A DNA stretch of 14,106 nt from CAYHDV01 sp047619465 (GTDB taxonomy: Bacteria > Patescibacteriota > Minisyncoccia > Phycocordibacterales > CSBR16-119), in assembly GCA_047619465.1 (NCBI GenBank), contig JBLHJW010000017.1, positions 1-14,106 of the forward strand, read 5' to 3'. Below the pieces are notes generated by a model. It made no database searches. It was not told the origin of the DNA and worked only from the letters and a program-made list of their open reading frames with translations. Made by a program: the position numbers and the translations under genes. Shown here one piece after another: positions 1 through 6,418 of the stretch (within the stretch, counting starts at the first letter, position 1; each line of letters begins with the position of its first letter).

Positions 1-1
1 C

Positions 2-361
2 GTCACTATTATTTTTATCTATGTACGGATACACAATCTTCGCATAGGAAAAATAAGTACACCAAAAGAGTCTGACAAAAAAGAAAGGAAGGCTTACACA
101 AAAGCTGTGGAAACAAAAGATAAGACTGCTTGGTATGGAAAAAACATATTTAAACTATCCATTCTTTTGTTTTTAAAATTCTTTGTGTTTATCGGATTTG
201 TATTCAAACAAATATTAAACGAGATATCTGATTATCTAAAGGATAAGATGAAACCAAAAAAACAGATCAGTGGAGCTAAGCCTTCAGCCTTTATCGGAAC
301 AATGAGAGAGTACAAGAATGAACTATCTAAATTCCAAAAAGGACTAGATAATAAAAAGTAA
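2..361 (+). CDS. C-terminal part of an unrecognised membrane protein (5' end outside window)
   Basis: The frame is open from the left edge to TAA at 359-361, so only the last 119 residues are visible. A GTG at position 107 could be taken as a start, but the reading frame continues upstream without a stop, so I treat the gene as truncated by the window edge. The visible part has a hydrophobic stretch at the very edge (VTIIFIYV), a charged lysine-rich segment, a second hydrophobic segment of about 20 residues (around LSILLFLKFFVFIGFVF), then a basic, helical cytoplasmic-looking tail ending KKSGLDNKK-like in lysines. This suggests an integral membrane protein with at least two membrane passes. 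I do not recognise the family. The tRNA-Thr promoter begins directly after the stop codon, so the two are packed without a spacer. Being cut at the edge limits any further call. Confidence 0.7.
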   Translation, partial: VTIIFIYVRIHNLRIGKISTPKESDKKERKAYTKAVETKDKTAWYGKNIFKLSILLFLKFFVFIGFVFKQILNEISDYLKDKMKPKKQISGAKPSAFIGTMREYKNELSKFQKGLDNKK

Positions 362-389
362 TTGACAAATCACTCAGAATAAATAAAAT
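362..389 (+). promoter_or_regulatory. Sigma-70-type promoter of tRNA-Thr
   Basis: A perfect -35 TTGACA at 362-367 is followed, after 16 bp, by TAAAAT at 384-389, one mismatch from the -10 consensus. Transcription would start near 396, about 30 bp before the mature tRNA 5' end. The -35 box directly abuts the stop codon of the upstream gene. Confidence 0.65.
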
Positions 390-425
390 GTAGTAATGTT
401 TTCTTGGAAGAGATTCCAAGAGTTA

Positions 426-498
426 GCCAGAGTAGCTCAGTTGGTAGAGCAACCGCCTTGTAAGCGGTAGGTCGGGAGTTCGAATCTTCTCTCTGGCT
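426..498 (+). tRNA. tRNA-Thr (anticodon UGU)
   Basis: A full cloverleaf can be folded by eye. The acceptor stem GCCAGAG (426-432) pairs perfectly with CTCTGGC (491-497). The D arm carries GCTC/GAGC. The anticodon stem ACCGC/GCGGT encloses the loop CTTGTAA with anticodon TGT (459-461), which reads threonine ACN codons. The variable region is AGGTC. The T arm is GGGAG-TTCGAAT-CTTCT, with two G-U wobbles in the stem. The discriminator base is T498 and no CCA is encoded, so a CCA-adding enzyme must add it. The gene stands alone, with a promoter at 362-389 and a terminator just downstream. Confidence 0.95.
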
Positions 499-512
499 CA
501 AGTAGAAAGTTC

Positions 513-545
513 AAAAAATACCACACAACTGTGGTATTTTTTCTT
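513..545 (+). terminator. Intrinsic terminator of tRNA-Thr
   Basis: An A-rich/T-rich hairpin: AAAAAATACCACA (513-525) pairs with TGTGGTATTTTTT (530-542) around a 4-nt loop, and the T-run continues downstream. It lies 15 bp after the tRNA 3' end. Confidence 0.85.
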
Positions 546-585
546 TATTAGTATTACTTTAAATAAGGTAATTTAAAAGCTATTA

Positions 586-591
586 TATAGT
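586..591 (+). promoter_or_regulatory. -10 element of the NUDIX gene, leaderless geometry
   Basis: TATAGT at 586-591 is followed by six bases and then the ATG at 598. The predicted transcription start therefore coincides with the start codon. No Shine-Dalgarno sequence lies upstream of the ATG. The -35 region (around 563-568) is weak. Confidence 0.5.
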
Positions 592-597
592 CTTGTT

Positions 598-1008
598 ATG
601 AATAAGAAACGTGGGTCCCTTTTAATACCCTACTACTTTAATAATGAAGATCTCTATGTATTTTTACAAAGACGTAGCGATGAGGCCCCACTCAACCCAG
701 GAACCCTTGGTGGATTTGGAGGTGGCCTAGAGGAGAACGAGAACAACGAAGAAGCTCTTGTTCGTGAAATAAGAGAAGAGCTAGAGTACTCTCCTAAAGA
801 CTATTTATTACTTGAAACGTTAGAGACGGACTATTCTATTTCAAACTATTATATTGAAAAAGTTGATGAGGATTTTGCAAAAAAAATAACAGTCAATGAA
901 GGAAAGCAAGGTGAGTGGCATAGAGCCGTTACATTATCTAAAAGAAACGATGTTATTCGCAATGTAAAAAAGGCAGCACAAGCGATGCTTGAGAAATTGA
1001 AAAACTAG
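598..1008 (+). CDS. NUDIX hydrolase domain protein
   Basis: A 136-aa protein of usual NUDIX length. The NUDIX box is clear: G42-x5-E48-x7-R56-E57-I58-x-E60-E61, containing the catalytic/metal-binding REIREE core. The glycine normally following the last acidic pair is replaced by Glu63. Just upstream lies the glycine-rich segment GTLGGFGGG (35-43), typical of the strand and loop before the box. The family hydrolyses nucleoside diphosphates linked to another moiety, using Mg2+ or Mn2+; the substrate cannot be read from sequence. N-terminal residues 5-26 form the first strands (LLIPYYF...LYVFLQRR), so the domain is complete. The protein is cytoplasmic with no signal peptide. ATG 598 is the first in frame after the promoter-like TATAGT and has no ribosome-binding site. 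It is convergent with the DUF1905 gene, 30 bp away. Confidence 0.9.
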   Translation: MNKKRGSLLIPYYFNNEDLYVFLQRRSDEAPLNPGTLGGFGGGLEENENNEEALVREIREELEYSPKDYLLLETLETDYSISNYYIEKVDEDFAKKITVNEGKQGEWHRAVTLSKRNDVIRNVKKAAQAMLEKLKN

Positions 1009-1038
1009 ATTTAATTCAGTTCTTCTTTATTGTGGAGT

Positions 1039-1335
1039 CTAAATTAATTCAAACCTAACCTCTATCTCGTCTCCATCAAAAATCCCCTCTTTTTTACGAA
1101 CAGCAGCTTTTAAAGGGAATATATAGCAGTTCTCCCTCTTTGACCAAAACATGGAAGATTCCCACTGTGTCTTCCCTGTTTTTGATCGAACTCTTACAGA
1201 GCCAAACCCTCTCTTTCCTTTTGACCATTCTCGAATATCTAAAACAAATGGCTCATCGACATATATAAAAAACCAGTTTGCTGTCTCACCTGGCCAAATC
1301 CAAACTTTGTTTTTAATTTTAAATTTCTTCTTCAT
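1039..1335 (-). CDS. DUF1905 domain protein
   Basis: A 98-aa protein matching the DUF1905 family across its length. It has an aromatic N-terminal strand followed by a WFFIYV strand, the RGFGSVRVRSKTGKTQWESS core with its G-S-V-x-V-R and T-x-W-x-S-S pattern, and the C-terminal LPxKAAVRKKEGI-x-GD motif (here FPLKAAVRKKEGIFDGDEI) before a last strand. The family is a small beta-barrel-like domain of unknown function, often fused to or near YdeI/OmdA-type proteins. The frame can be extended upstream to a TTG at 1359, but ATG at 1335 (MKKKFKI) fits the family and lies downstream of the promoter at 1350-1358. Transcription is likely monocistronic, since a terminator separates it from the gene upstream on this strand. 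Confidence 0.8.
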   Translation of the reverse strand: MKKKFKIKNKVWIWPGETANWFFIYVDEPFVLDIREWSKGKRGFGSVRVRSKTGKTQWESSMFWSKRENCYIFPLKAAVRKKEGIFDGDEIEVRFELI

Positions 1336-1349
1336 AGTAATGCTATGAC

Positions 1350-1358
1350 AGTGTACCA
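1350..1358 (-). promoter_or_regulatory. Extended -10 promoter of DUF1905 gene
   Basis: On the minus strand TGGTACACT gives an extended -10 (TGn plus TACACT) ending 14 nt before ATG 1335, so the leader would be about 7 nt. The -35 position would fall inside the terminator hairpin of the preceding gene. Confidence 0.45.
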
Positions 1359-1360
1359 AA

Positions 1361-1390
1361 CAAAAAAGCCGCCCAAATGGACGGCTTTCT
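1361..1390 (-). terminator. Intrinsic terminator of the 224-aa gene
   Basis: On the minus strand AAAGCCGTCC/GGGCGGCTTT (1388-1365) folds around a 4-nt loop and is followed by a T-run (TTTTTTGTTT). The one imperfect pair is a G-U wobble only on the minus-strand RNA, which supports the assigned direction. Confidence 0.85.
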
Positions 1391-1392
1391 AA

Positions 1393-2067
1393 TTAAACTA
1401 TTACTGGAACTTTAGTGTTTCCAGTGTCTCTAACATCTCTAGATCTGGTTTTAACACCAAGGTTTTTTCTATTTCTCTGATAGTGCTTCTTGGATTCTTT
1501 TTGAGCCAAAACATATTCTCTAACTCCGTCATACTCTGCGAGTTCTATGTCATACCATAGGCTCTTAGTCTCCTCTGTCTTTAATGAATACCATTCATAG
1601 ATACAGTCAGATGATTCTCTCAGAAACATCAAATCCCCAAGGGAGTCAATTGGTCTTAACTTAAGCATGATTATTTCAAACTCCATTTCCATGGCGATCT
1701 TTTTAATAAGATACTTTTCAAGAGACCCATCCACGGTCAACTTTCTATAAAAGTATGGCATGTAGACTGGAGATTTGGTATCAAGTCTTGTGATAGGTAG
1801 ACTAATTCTCCCTGTTTTGTTGAAGCTCATGCCGTTCGGGTTGTATGACGTATGAATCTTAATTGTGTGCCCATAGGTCTCTTTCCAAAAAGAAATTTGA
1901 TTTCTGGCTTCTAGAATTCTCCTCGTTGGTTTAATATCTAACTTAAGCAAACGACCTTCCTTTTCCTTGCCCTCTTTTGTCATCAGAGTGAACCCTAGAT
2001 CCTTTGCTATTTTAGCTAGTTCCTTCACTTTAGGGTGATACTCAATTACATCATCAATGTTATCCAT
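1393..2067 (-). CDS. Unrecognised 224-aa protein
   Basis: I do not recognise this family. ATG 2067 lies downstream of a strong promoter (-35 TTGACA, -10 TAGTAT, 17-bp spacer at 2094-2122), giving a leader of about 20 nt with no Shine-Dalgarno site. The protein has no signal peptide or membrane segment, so it is probably cytoplasmic. It begins with an acidic stretch (MDNIDDVIEY) and a lysine-rich helix. A mixed alpha/beta middle follows, holding SPVYMPYFYRKL and a long helix with two Met-rich turns (AMEMEFEIIMLKLRP). The C-terminal third is aromatic and acidic (YEWYSLKTEETKSLWYDIELAEYDG), and the last 35 residues are strongly basic (KKHYQRNRKNLGVKTRSRDVRD), suggesting nucleic-acid contact; this is inference only. 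It is flanked by its own promoter and terminator, so it is a single-gene unit. Confidence 0.75.
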   Translation of the reverse strand: MDNIDDVIEYHPKVKELAKIAKDLGFTLMTKEGKEKEGRLLKLDIKPTRRILEARNQISFWKETYGHTIKIHTSYNPNGMSFNKTGRISLPITRLDTKSPVYMPYFYRKLTVDGSLEKYLIKKIAMEMEFEIIMLKLRPIDSLGDLMFLRESSDCIYEWYSLKTEETKSLWYDIELAEYDGVREYVLAQKESKKHYQRNRKNLGVKTRSRDVRDTGNTKVPVIV

Positions 2068-2093
2068 TTTAAAGCTACTTTTTGTTTACGACA

Positions 2094-2122
2094 ATACTAC
2101 ATCTATATTGTCTATTTGTCAA
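2094..2122 (-). promoter_or_regulatory. Strong promoter of the 224-aa gene
   Basis: On the minus strand a perfect -35 TTGACA (2122-2117), a 17-bp spacer and -10 TAGTAT (2099-2094). The predicted start near 2087 leaves about 20 nt before ATG 2067. Confidence 0.75.
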
Positions 2123-2165
2123 TATACTTCATTTATTTCCCACACATCTTATCGAGGTCAATTAA

Positions 2166-2194
2166 TTACATTAGAATTAACCAATAAATATTAC
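2166..2194 (+). promoter_or_regulatory. Candidate promoter of the small-gene remnant
   Basis: TTACAT (2166-2171), a 17-bp spacer and TATTAC (2189-2194) lie upstream of a GAAGGA ribosome-binding-like site (2202-2207) and the GTG at 2217. Confidence 0.4.
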
Positions 2195-2216
2195 TAATTT
2201 TGAAGGAATAAAAAAG

Positions 2217-2384
2217 GTGATATTTGGAAAGACCACACCAGAAGAAGAGGCTACTCTTTTTAACACAGGGTAAGTAAGTTAGAAAAACGCAGGTGAGATT
2301 AGAGGAGTGGCAGAACTAGACAATCTAGAGAGTGTAAATGTATTGCTTTCAGATGTTCACGAAGCAAAGAATAATTTGAATTAA
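2217..2384 (+). pseudogene. Small protein gene interrupted by two compensating frameshifts
   Basis: From GTG 2217 the frame reads 18 residues (VIFGKTTPEEEATLFNTG), meets TAA at 2271 and TAG at 2280, then reads on in the same frame as 33 codons (KNAGEIRG...EAKNNLN) to TAA 2382. Between the two parts the neighbouring frame reads V-S-K-L-E-K without stops (2270-2287). Adding one G to the GGG at 2268-2270 and removing one A from the A-run at 2283-2287 restores a single protein of about 54 residues with an acidic, helical character. The gene has a candidate promoter, a GAAGGA site 9 nt before the GTG, and a terminator. It could be a real decaying gene, or an intact gene with two homopolymer errors in the assembly. 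I do not recognise the family. No other gene occupies 2123-2382. Confidence 0.55.
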
Positions 2385-2414
2385 ATAAAAACCTCCTTAT
2401 GGAGGTTTTTATTT
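2383..2414. terminator. Bidirectional terminator between convergent genes
   Basis: AATAAAAACCTCC/GGAGGTTTTTATT with a TTAT loop forms a long stem that is A-rich on one side and T-rich on the other, so it can work in both directions. It serves the small-gene remnant (+) and the PhnA-domain gene (-). The stop codon of the PhnA gene (2409-2411) lies inside the stem, and that of the remnant overlaps its edge. Confidence 0.85.
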
Positions 2415-2630
2415 TTTCTTCACAAACTCAGTCCGGAGAACAAGTTTCTTCACCCCTGGGGCTGAACAGTCTATTTCATCTCCATTATCTGTCAGACGAA
2501 TATTCTTGATGGTTGCTCCCTTTTTCAAAGTAACTTTTGTACCCTTCACTTTTAACTCTTTTGTTAGCTGTACCGCATCTCCGCTTTCTAAGGTGGTCCC
2601 AAATGCATCTTTTACGATTATTTCTTCCAT
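2409..2630 (-). CDS. PhnA/YjdM C-terminal domain protein lacking the zinc ribbon
   Basis: A 73-aa protein matching the C-terminal SH3-like domain of the PhnA/YjdM family. It has VKDAFGTTLESGDAV near the start, the conserved KELKVKG motif at 24-30, KKGATIKNIRL at 36-46, and the ending DCSAPGVKKLVLRTEFVKKK. Full-length YjdM proteins (about 110 aa) begin with a two-CxxC zinc ribbon, which is absent here. Despite old names linking the family to alkylphosphonate use, no phosphonate pathway gene is visible and the function is unknown. The start ATG 2630 lies 2 bp after the stop of the secreted propeller protein. The two are therefore probably co-transcribed and translationally coupled, and no separate ribosome-binding site is visible. 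Confidence 0.8.
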   Translation of the reverse strand: MEEIIVKDAFGTTLESGDAVQLTKELKVKGTKVTLKKGATIKNIRLTDNGDEIDCSAPGVKKLVLRTEFVKKK

Positions 2631-2632
2631 AA

Positions 2633-4801
2633 TTATCTTTTGTTTAGTTTTAATCTAGTCTCACGACCAACAACTCCGTCTTCTTCCAGGTCATGGTATA
2701 CCTGAAAAGACTTCACAGCCTTCTCTGTCCTTGATCCGAAATCTCCGTCTTCTTCAAGAAACGTATTCTTATCAAGATTAAGTAAATTTAATATTTTTTG
2801 CAGAAGGGCAACGTCTTCACCTTTATTGTATCTTTGTAAGGTTCTTGTAAAAGGCATTGTTGGGATAACTCTCTCAGTCACGACCTCTTCTTTTTCTTTA
2901 TTTTTGATTGTTGAAATCTCTTCGTCAACAGATGAGTTTTCTGATGTCTCATTTGTTTCAACCAGAGAATCTTGAGTAACCTGTTTTTCTGTGAATATCT
3001 CAGGATTATTTTCTACAGTAACTGTGGCTGAACAGCTATTAGCTCCTCGAGGATTTATTATGTACAAAAGATACTCTGTTGTTTCCATTGGATAAACTTC
3101 AATATCTGAATCTTCTTTTGAATATGTAGTTCCTGTGTTTTCTAGCTTTGTATAATAATTAGATGGTAAGCCTTGATAATGTGGCTGAACAAAAAGAGAG
3201 CTTGAATTGCCCTTAGTAACAACTAGAGGATAGGCCTCTAAAGAACAAGTTGGTGTTATCGGAATTCCTCCACCAGATGCGGCTATTATAAATGACCACT
3301 CAAAAGGAATCGCTAAATCTAATCCATCATCTAAATCGGACACCGTATTTAGCGTCATAGTGTATGTAATACCCGTTACAAATTCCTCAGGAGCTGATAC
3401 TGTGAAAACCGTATTTCCTTCTGACCAAACACCTGAAGGTCTTGCGCAGCTTCCACCAAAATTACAAGGTGAAGCACTTAAACGGGGTTCAGTAAGTGGA
3501 TCCATTTCCTCTGAGAACGTAACAGCAAATTCTATAGTGGAACTGATAGATGCTCCATCTTCTGGTGAAATACTCAAAACCGTCGGAGAGGTTCCAGTGG
3601 TAAAGCTCCAAGTTGATGAATCTCCAATACCATCAAAGGAGTTACCTGAAACATCATCAAACGCGGTAGCGTCTATTTGGAGATAATATCCAGTTCCATT
3701 TTCAAAATTAACTGTTGGATTTATGGATATAGTGGAGCTTCCTGATCCAATCACAAGTCCACCTGTAACATCTATAGCCTCCACAAGGGTATCACCCGAT
3801 GTTTTATAGACAGAAATGTCTCCTGATTGAACATTCACCACTTCATCAAAAGTTAAAACAAGATTGCCGCTTATAGAAACACTCGTAGCATTATCTAAAG
3901 GAGAAAAAGATTGCACCGTTGGGTTTGTAACGTCTGGTGTCAGAGTGTATTGATACACACGATCATAACCATTTCCAATAATGTACATTTTGGTTCCGCT
4001 GCTACCAATATGTACATCCCAAGGGGTTACCTCTTGAGAGCCAATATGCTTACTTACACTATCGTAACTCGCAGTTGTTACATCCCAGGCCGATGATAAA
4101 GAGTACTGAAATACTGTGTCATTATCGTAACCCATTACGTACATTTTAGTTCCATCGGTTTTAAATTCTACATCCACAGGACTACCATCTTCAGATATAC
4201 TATAGGGCGTACCCACTGAAGCTGTAGATATATCCCAAGCGGAAGAAAGGGTGTACTGGTTTATTTCATCACCAGAATCGCCAGATATGTACATTTTGGT
4301 TCCATCTGTTTTGAACGCAATACCTCGAGGTGAATTCTCGTCAGACCAAATAGATTTACTAACACTGTCGTAACTTGCGCTAGATACTAACCAAGCCGTA
4401 CTAAGTGTGTACTGGTATACCGCTCTATCACTAGAATCTAAGACATACATTTTTGTTCCATCAGAACTAAACTCTACATCAACAACAAGGCTTGATTGAC
4501 CTCCAACATAGTAGTTTACACCACCATAAGAACCAGTACTCATATCCCAAGGAGTAGAGATTGTGTATTGGTATACATAATCTGTCGAATGGTTTGCTAT
4601 GTACACAGCAGTACCGTCAGTTTTAAATGTCATACCAAGAGGGTTGATAGCCTGTAAGCCAACAGAGAGATAAACACTATCGTAAGATGCGCTGCTCAGG
4701 TCCCATGCATGACTATATAATGGAAACAAAAAAACAACCGTAGTTAAAGTGATAGCGGTTAAAAATTTTACATTAAAAATTCTAGAAAGCATGTGGCTCA
4801 T
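2633..4801 (-). CDS. Secreted beta-propeller / Ig-like / peptidoglycan-binding protein
   Basis: From ATG 4801 the protein has 722 residues. Residues 1-32 form a signal peptide: basic start, hydrophobic core FLTAITLTTVVFLFPLY, likely cleavage after SHA. Residues 33-290 hold five repeats of 50-52 residues, each with a W-D-x-S-x-A-S start, an F-x-x-D-G-T-K-M-Y strand and a Y-Q-Y-T-L-S end, resembling propeller blades. Two SbsA-type Ig-like (Big_5) domains follow: 291-403 (SFSPLDNATSV...STWSFTTG) and 404-510 (SISPEDGA...FEWSF). A third beta domain with a CSLEAYP...SCSATV cysteine pair spans about 519-596. An acidic linker (603-650) leads to a peptidoglycan-binding domain (654-722, with DGDFGSRTEKAVKSFQ and DGVVGRETRLKL). 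It is probably a cell-wall-attached surface protein. The frame extends upstream to TTG 4822, but that lies upstream of the -10 at 4809-4814, so I prefer ATG 4801; ATG 4792 is also possible. Confidence 0.85.
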   Translation of the reverse strand: MSHMLSRIFNVKFLTAITLTTVVFLFPLYSHAWDLSSASYDSVYLSVGLQAINPLGMTFKTDGTAVYIANHSTDYVYQYTISTPWDMSTGSYGGVNYYVGGQSSLVVDVEFSSDGTKMYVLDSSDRAVYQYTLSTAWLVSSASYDSVSKSIWSDENSPRGIAFKTDGTKMYISGDSGDEINQYTLSSAWDISTASVGTPYSISEDGSPVDVEFKTDGTKMYVMGYDNDTVFQYSLSSAWDVTTASYDSVSKHIGSQEVTPWDVHIGSSGTKMYIIGNGYDRVYQYTLTPDVTNPTVQSFSPLDNATSVSISGNLVLTFDEVVNVQSGDISVYKTSGDTLVEAIDVTGGLVIGSGSSTISINPTVNFENGTGYYLQIDATAFDDVSGNSFDGIGDSSTWSFTTGTSPTVLSISPEDGASISSTIEFAVTFSEEMDPLTEPRLSASPCNFGGSCARPSGVWSEGNTVFTVSAPEEFVTGITYTMTLNTVSDLDDGLDLAIPFEWSFIIAASGGGIPITPTCSLEAYPLVVTKGNSSSLFVQPHYQGLPSNYYTKLENTGTTYSKEDSDIEVYPMETTEYLLYIINPRGANSCSATVTVENNPEIFTEKQVTQDSLVETNETSENSSVDEEISTIKNKEKEEVVTERVIPTMPFTRTLQRYNKGEDVALLQKILNLLNLDKNTFLEEDGDFGSRTEKAVKSFQVYHDLEEDGVVGRETRLKLNKR
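3932..4705 (-). repeat. Five propeller-blade repeats of about 156 bp
   Basis: Coding repeats inside the secreted protein. Tryptophan-started units begin at 4705, 4549, 4393, 4237 and 4087, each 52 codons long except the fourth, which is 50. The DNA copies have diverged (shared phrases such as ACATTTTGGTTCC and TATCGTAACTCGC-like stretches on the plus strand), so this is an old duplication rather than a recent array. Confidence 0.85.
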
Positions 4802-4808
4802 ATGCAAT

Positions 4809-4814
4809 ATATTA
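4809..4814 (-). promoter_or_regulatory. -10 candidate of the secreted-protein gene, leaderless geometry
   Basis: TAATAT on the minus strand is followed by seven bases and then ATG 4801. The -35 candidate TTACGT (4839-4834) is 19 bp away, so the promoter is only moderately supported. The gene may instead be read from the ABC-F transcript. Confidence 0.4.
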
Positions 4815-4839
4815 TTAAACAAATTGAGTATTTACGTAA

Positions 4840-6300
4840 TTATTTTTTACCGAGATCCAAAGTTTCATCTATTTTAATCTGATCTAGGAACTCAGGAACG
4901 TGAGAAACTATTATCATAGCCCCCTCATAGTCATCGAGTGCCTTTGCTATTATAGGTAGGTGACGGAAGTTTATGTGGTTTGTTGGCTCATCAAGAACTA
5001 GCAGACCTGGACGCTGCAATACAAGTCTCGCAAAAGCCACAAGACCTTTCTGCCCTTCAGAAAGACTTCCGATTTTATTGTATATTAACTCTCCTGTTAT
5101 TAGAAAACTTGCCGCTGTAGCACGCAGAGTCTGTTCATCAACCCTATCCATAATAGATGCAAGCGATTGAAATACGGTATCGTCGAAGTTCAGTGTTGAA
5201 AAGTCTTGTCTGTAATATCCTACGTCTACACCGCTGTGTATTGCAGCTCCTTCGGCTTTTCCTGTAGCCATACGTTCTAGAAGTGTACTTTTACCAATAC
5301 CATTTGGACCCTTAAGAAGCAGCTTCTGACCTTTTCGAAGAGCAACATGTGCCTTCTTTGTCTTTAGTTTCCCATCTTTCATAATCTCAAAAGAGTCTAT
5401 GTTTATAATTTCGCCAGAGAGGCTTTCTTTTACAGGAATAGTAAATGGTCGAATGGTCTTGTCTTCTTTGTATCCGTCAACTTTATTCTCCTCTGCCTCA
5501 GCAGCCACCTCCCTCATTTGCTTTGCAACCGCACGAAGTCGACCTCCTTTGTTTGCAAAGAAATTCGCCTTGTCTTTTTTCTCTTGAATACTTTTATCGA
5601 GACGTGCGTTGAGTCGCCGCTCTTTTTCTACACGAAGAGTTATTTGTTTGATTACATCAAAATAGTTACCAACGTACTTATCTATCTTTTTTGTAAAGAC
5701 ATCTAGATAGAGAACACCCTCAGTAAATGCATTAAGAAAATCAGCATCATGGGAAATAACAATAACTGTCTTGTTGTAGTTTTTAAGAAATCCTGTCAGA
5801 TGGTCAATTCCGGCCTTATCAAGATTATTTGTTGGCTCATCCAACAGAAGCAAATCAGGCTTCTGAATTAGAGCTGAGGCAAGAAGAAGTCTCGCTTGCT
5901 GTCCCCCTGAAAAATCATTGATCTTTCGGTTGTAGTCATCTACGTTAGGTAAATTAACAACCTCTAAAATATCAGCTATTTTTTTATCTATATCGTAAAC
6001 CTTCTCCTTAAAAACAGCTTGAAAGAATTCTTGAACTGTGAAGTCCAGTTCTTCACGAGGAATAACCTGCCGAGAAAGGGCAATAGATAGCTTAGAGTCA
6101 GTGATTATGCGCCCTTCTTCGGGTCTGAGAGCCCCTGTAAGGAGTTTGAAGAGTGTACTCTTCCCTGCACCATTCTGACCCATAAGAGTGAGTTTTGCCC
6201 CCCTACGAAGCGAAAAACTAGCCTCTGTTATAAGAGGGTGATTTGGACCATAAAAGAAGGTCACTTCATCAAATTTTAGAATACTGTTATTACCAGACAT
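4840..6300 (-). CDS. ABC-F family ATPase (ribosome-associated type)
   Basis: A 486-aa soluble protein with two ATP-binding cassettes and no membrane segment, the ABC-F layout. Cassette 1 has Walker A GQNGAGKST (41-49), signature FSGGQQ (130-135), Walker B LLLLDEPTNNLD (150-161) and the switch histidine SHD (183-185). Cassette 2 has Walker A GPNGIGKST (331-339), signature LSEGQ (413-417), Walker B LLVLDEPTNH (433-442) and SHVPEFL (466-472). Between them lies a charged linker (about 215-290) with the position and composition of the P-site-tRNA interaction motif; the Arm insertion is short or absent. Such proteins bind the ribosomal E site and act on stalled or antibiotic-bound ribosomes, or in translation control; which role applies here is unknown. 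The D-loop after the second Walker B reads NHINF instead of the usual NHLD. ATG 6300 is chosen as the first Met before the conserved first strand. Confidence 0.9.
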   Translation of the reverse strand: MSGNNSILKFDEVTFFYGPNHPLITEASFSLRRGAKLTLMGQNGAGKSTLFKLLTGALRPEEGRIITDSKLSIALSRQVIPREELDFTVQEFFQAVFKEKVYDIDKKIADILEVVNLPNVDDYNRKINDFSGGQQARLLLASALIQKPDLLLLDEPTNNLDKAGIDHLTGFLKNYNKTVIVISHDADFLNAFTEGVLYLDVFTKKIDKYVGNYFDVIKQITLRVEKERRLNARLDKSIQEKKDKANFFANKGGRLRAVAKQMREVAAEAEENKVDGYKEDKTIRPFTIPVKESLSGEIINIDSFEIMKDGKLKTKKAHVALRKGQKLLLKGPNGIGKSTLLERMATGKAEGAAIHSGVDVGYYRQDFSTLNFDDTVFQSLASIMDRVDEQTLRATAASFLITGELIYNKIGSLSEGQKGLVAFARLVLQRPGLLVLDEPTNHINFRHLPIIAKALDDYEGAMIIVSHVPEFLDQIKIDETLDLGKK

Positions 6301-6314
6301 GAGAGACAGCTTAT

Positions 6315-6320
6315 ATTATA
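6315..6320 (-). promoter_or_regulatory. -10 element upstream of ABC-F gene
   Basis: A perfect TATAAT on the minus strand lies 14 bp before ATG 6300, giving a leader of about 7 nt. No convincing -35 is visible at 16-18 bp. Confidence 0.45.
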
Positions 6321-6355
6321 TAGACTTTTTAGTAAAGGATATTTTACCCATAGAC

Positions 6356-6385
6356 AATAAAAAGCTCCTTTCGGAGCTTTTTATT
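6356..6385 (-). terminator. Intrinsic terminator of the zinc-ribbon gene
   Basis: A 13-bp stem AATAAAAAGCTCC/GGAGCTTTTTATT. The minus-strand loop is GAAA, a stable tetraloop, and the 3' arm is T-rich. It lies 33 bp after the stop of the gene ending at 6419 and just upstream of the ABC-F promoter. Confidence 0.85.
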
Positions 6386-6418
6386 ATTTAATTAAATTTA
6401 TTTACACCAAGGCGTGCT

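Noticed and set aside
426..498. tRNA-Thr as an integration site
   Set aside because: No integrase, direct repeat of the tRNA 3' end or foreign-looking cargo is seen on either side.
2217..2384. Stop-codon recoding to explain in-frame TAA and TAG in the small gene
   Set aside because: TAA and TAG clearly end the other genes here; two single-base indels explain the pattern more simply.
3360..3686. Plus-strand 108-codon open frame
   Set aside because: It is antisense to the Ig-like domains of the secreted protein, whose domains and signal peptide clearly establish the minus strand.
4802..4822. TTG start at 4822 for the secreted protein
   Set aside because: It would put FNNILH before the signal peptide and lies upstream of the -10; ATG 4801 or 4792 gives a normal signal peptide.
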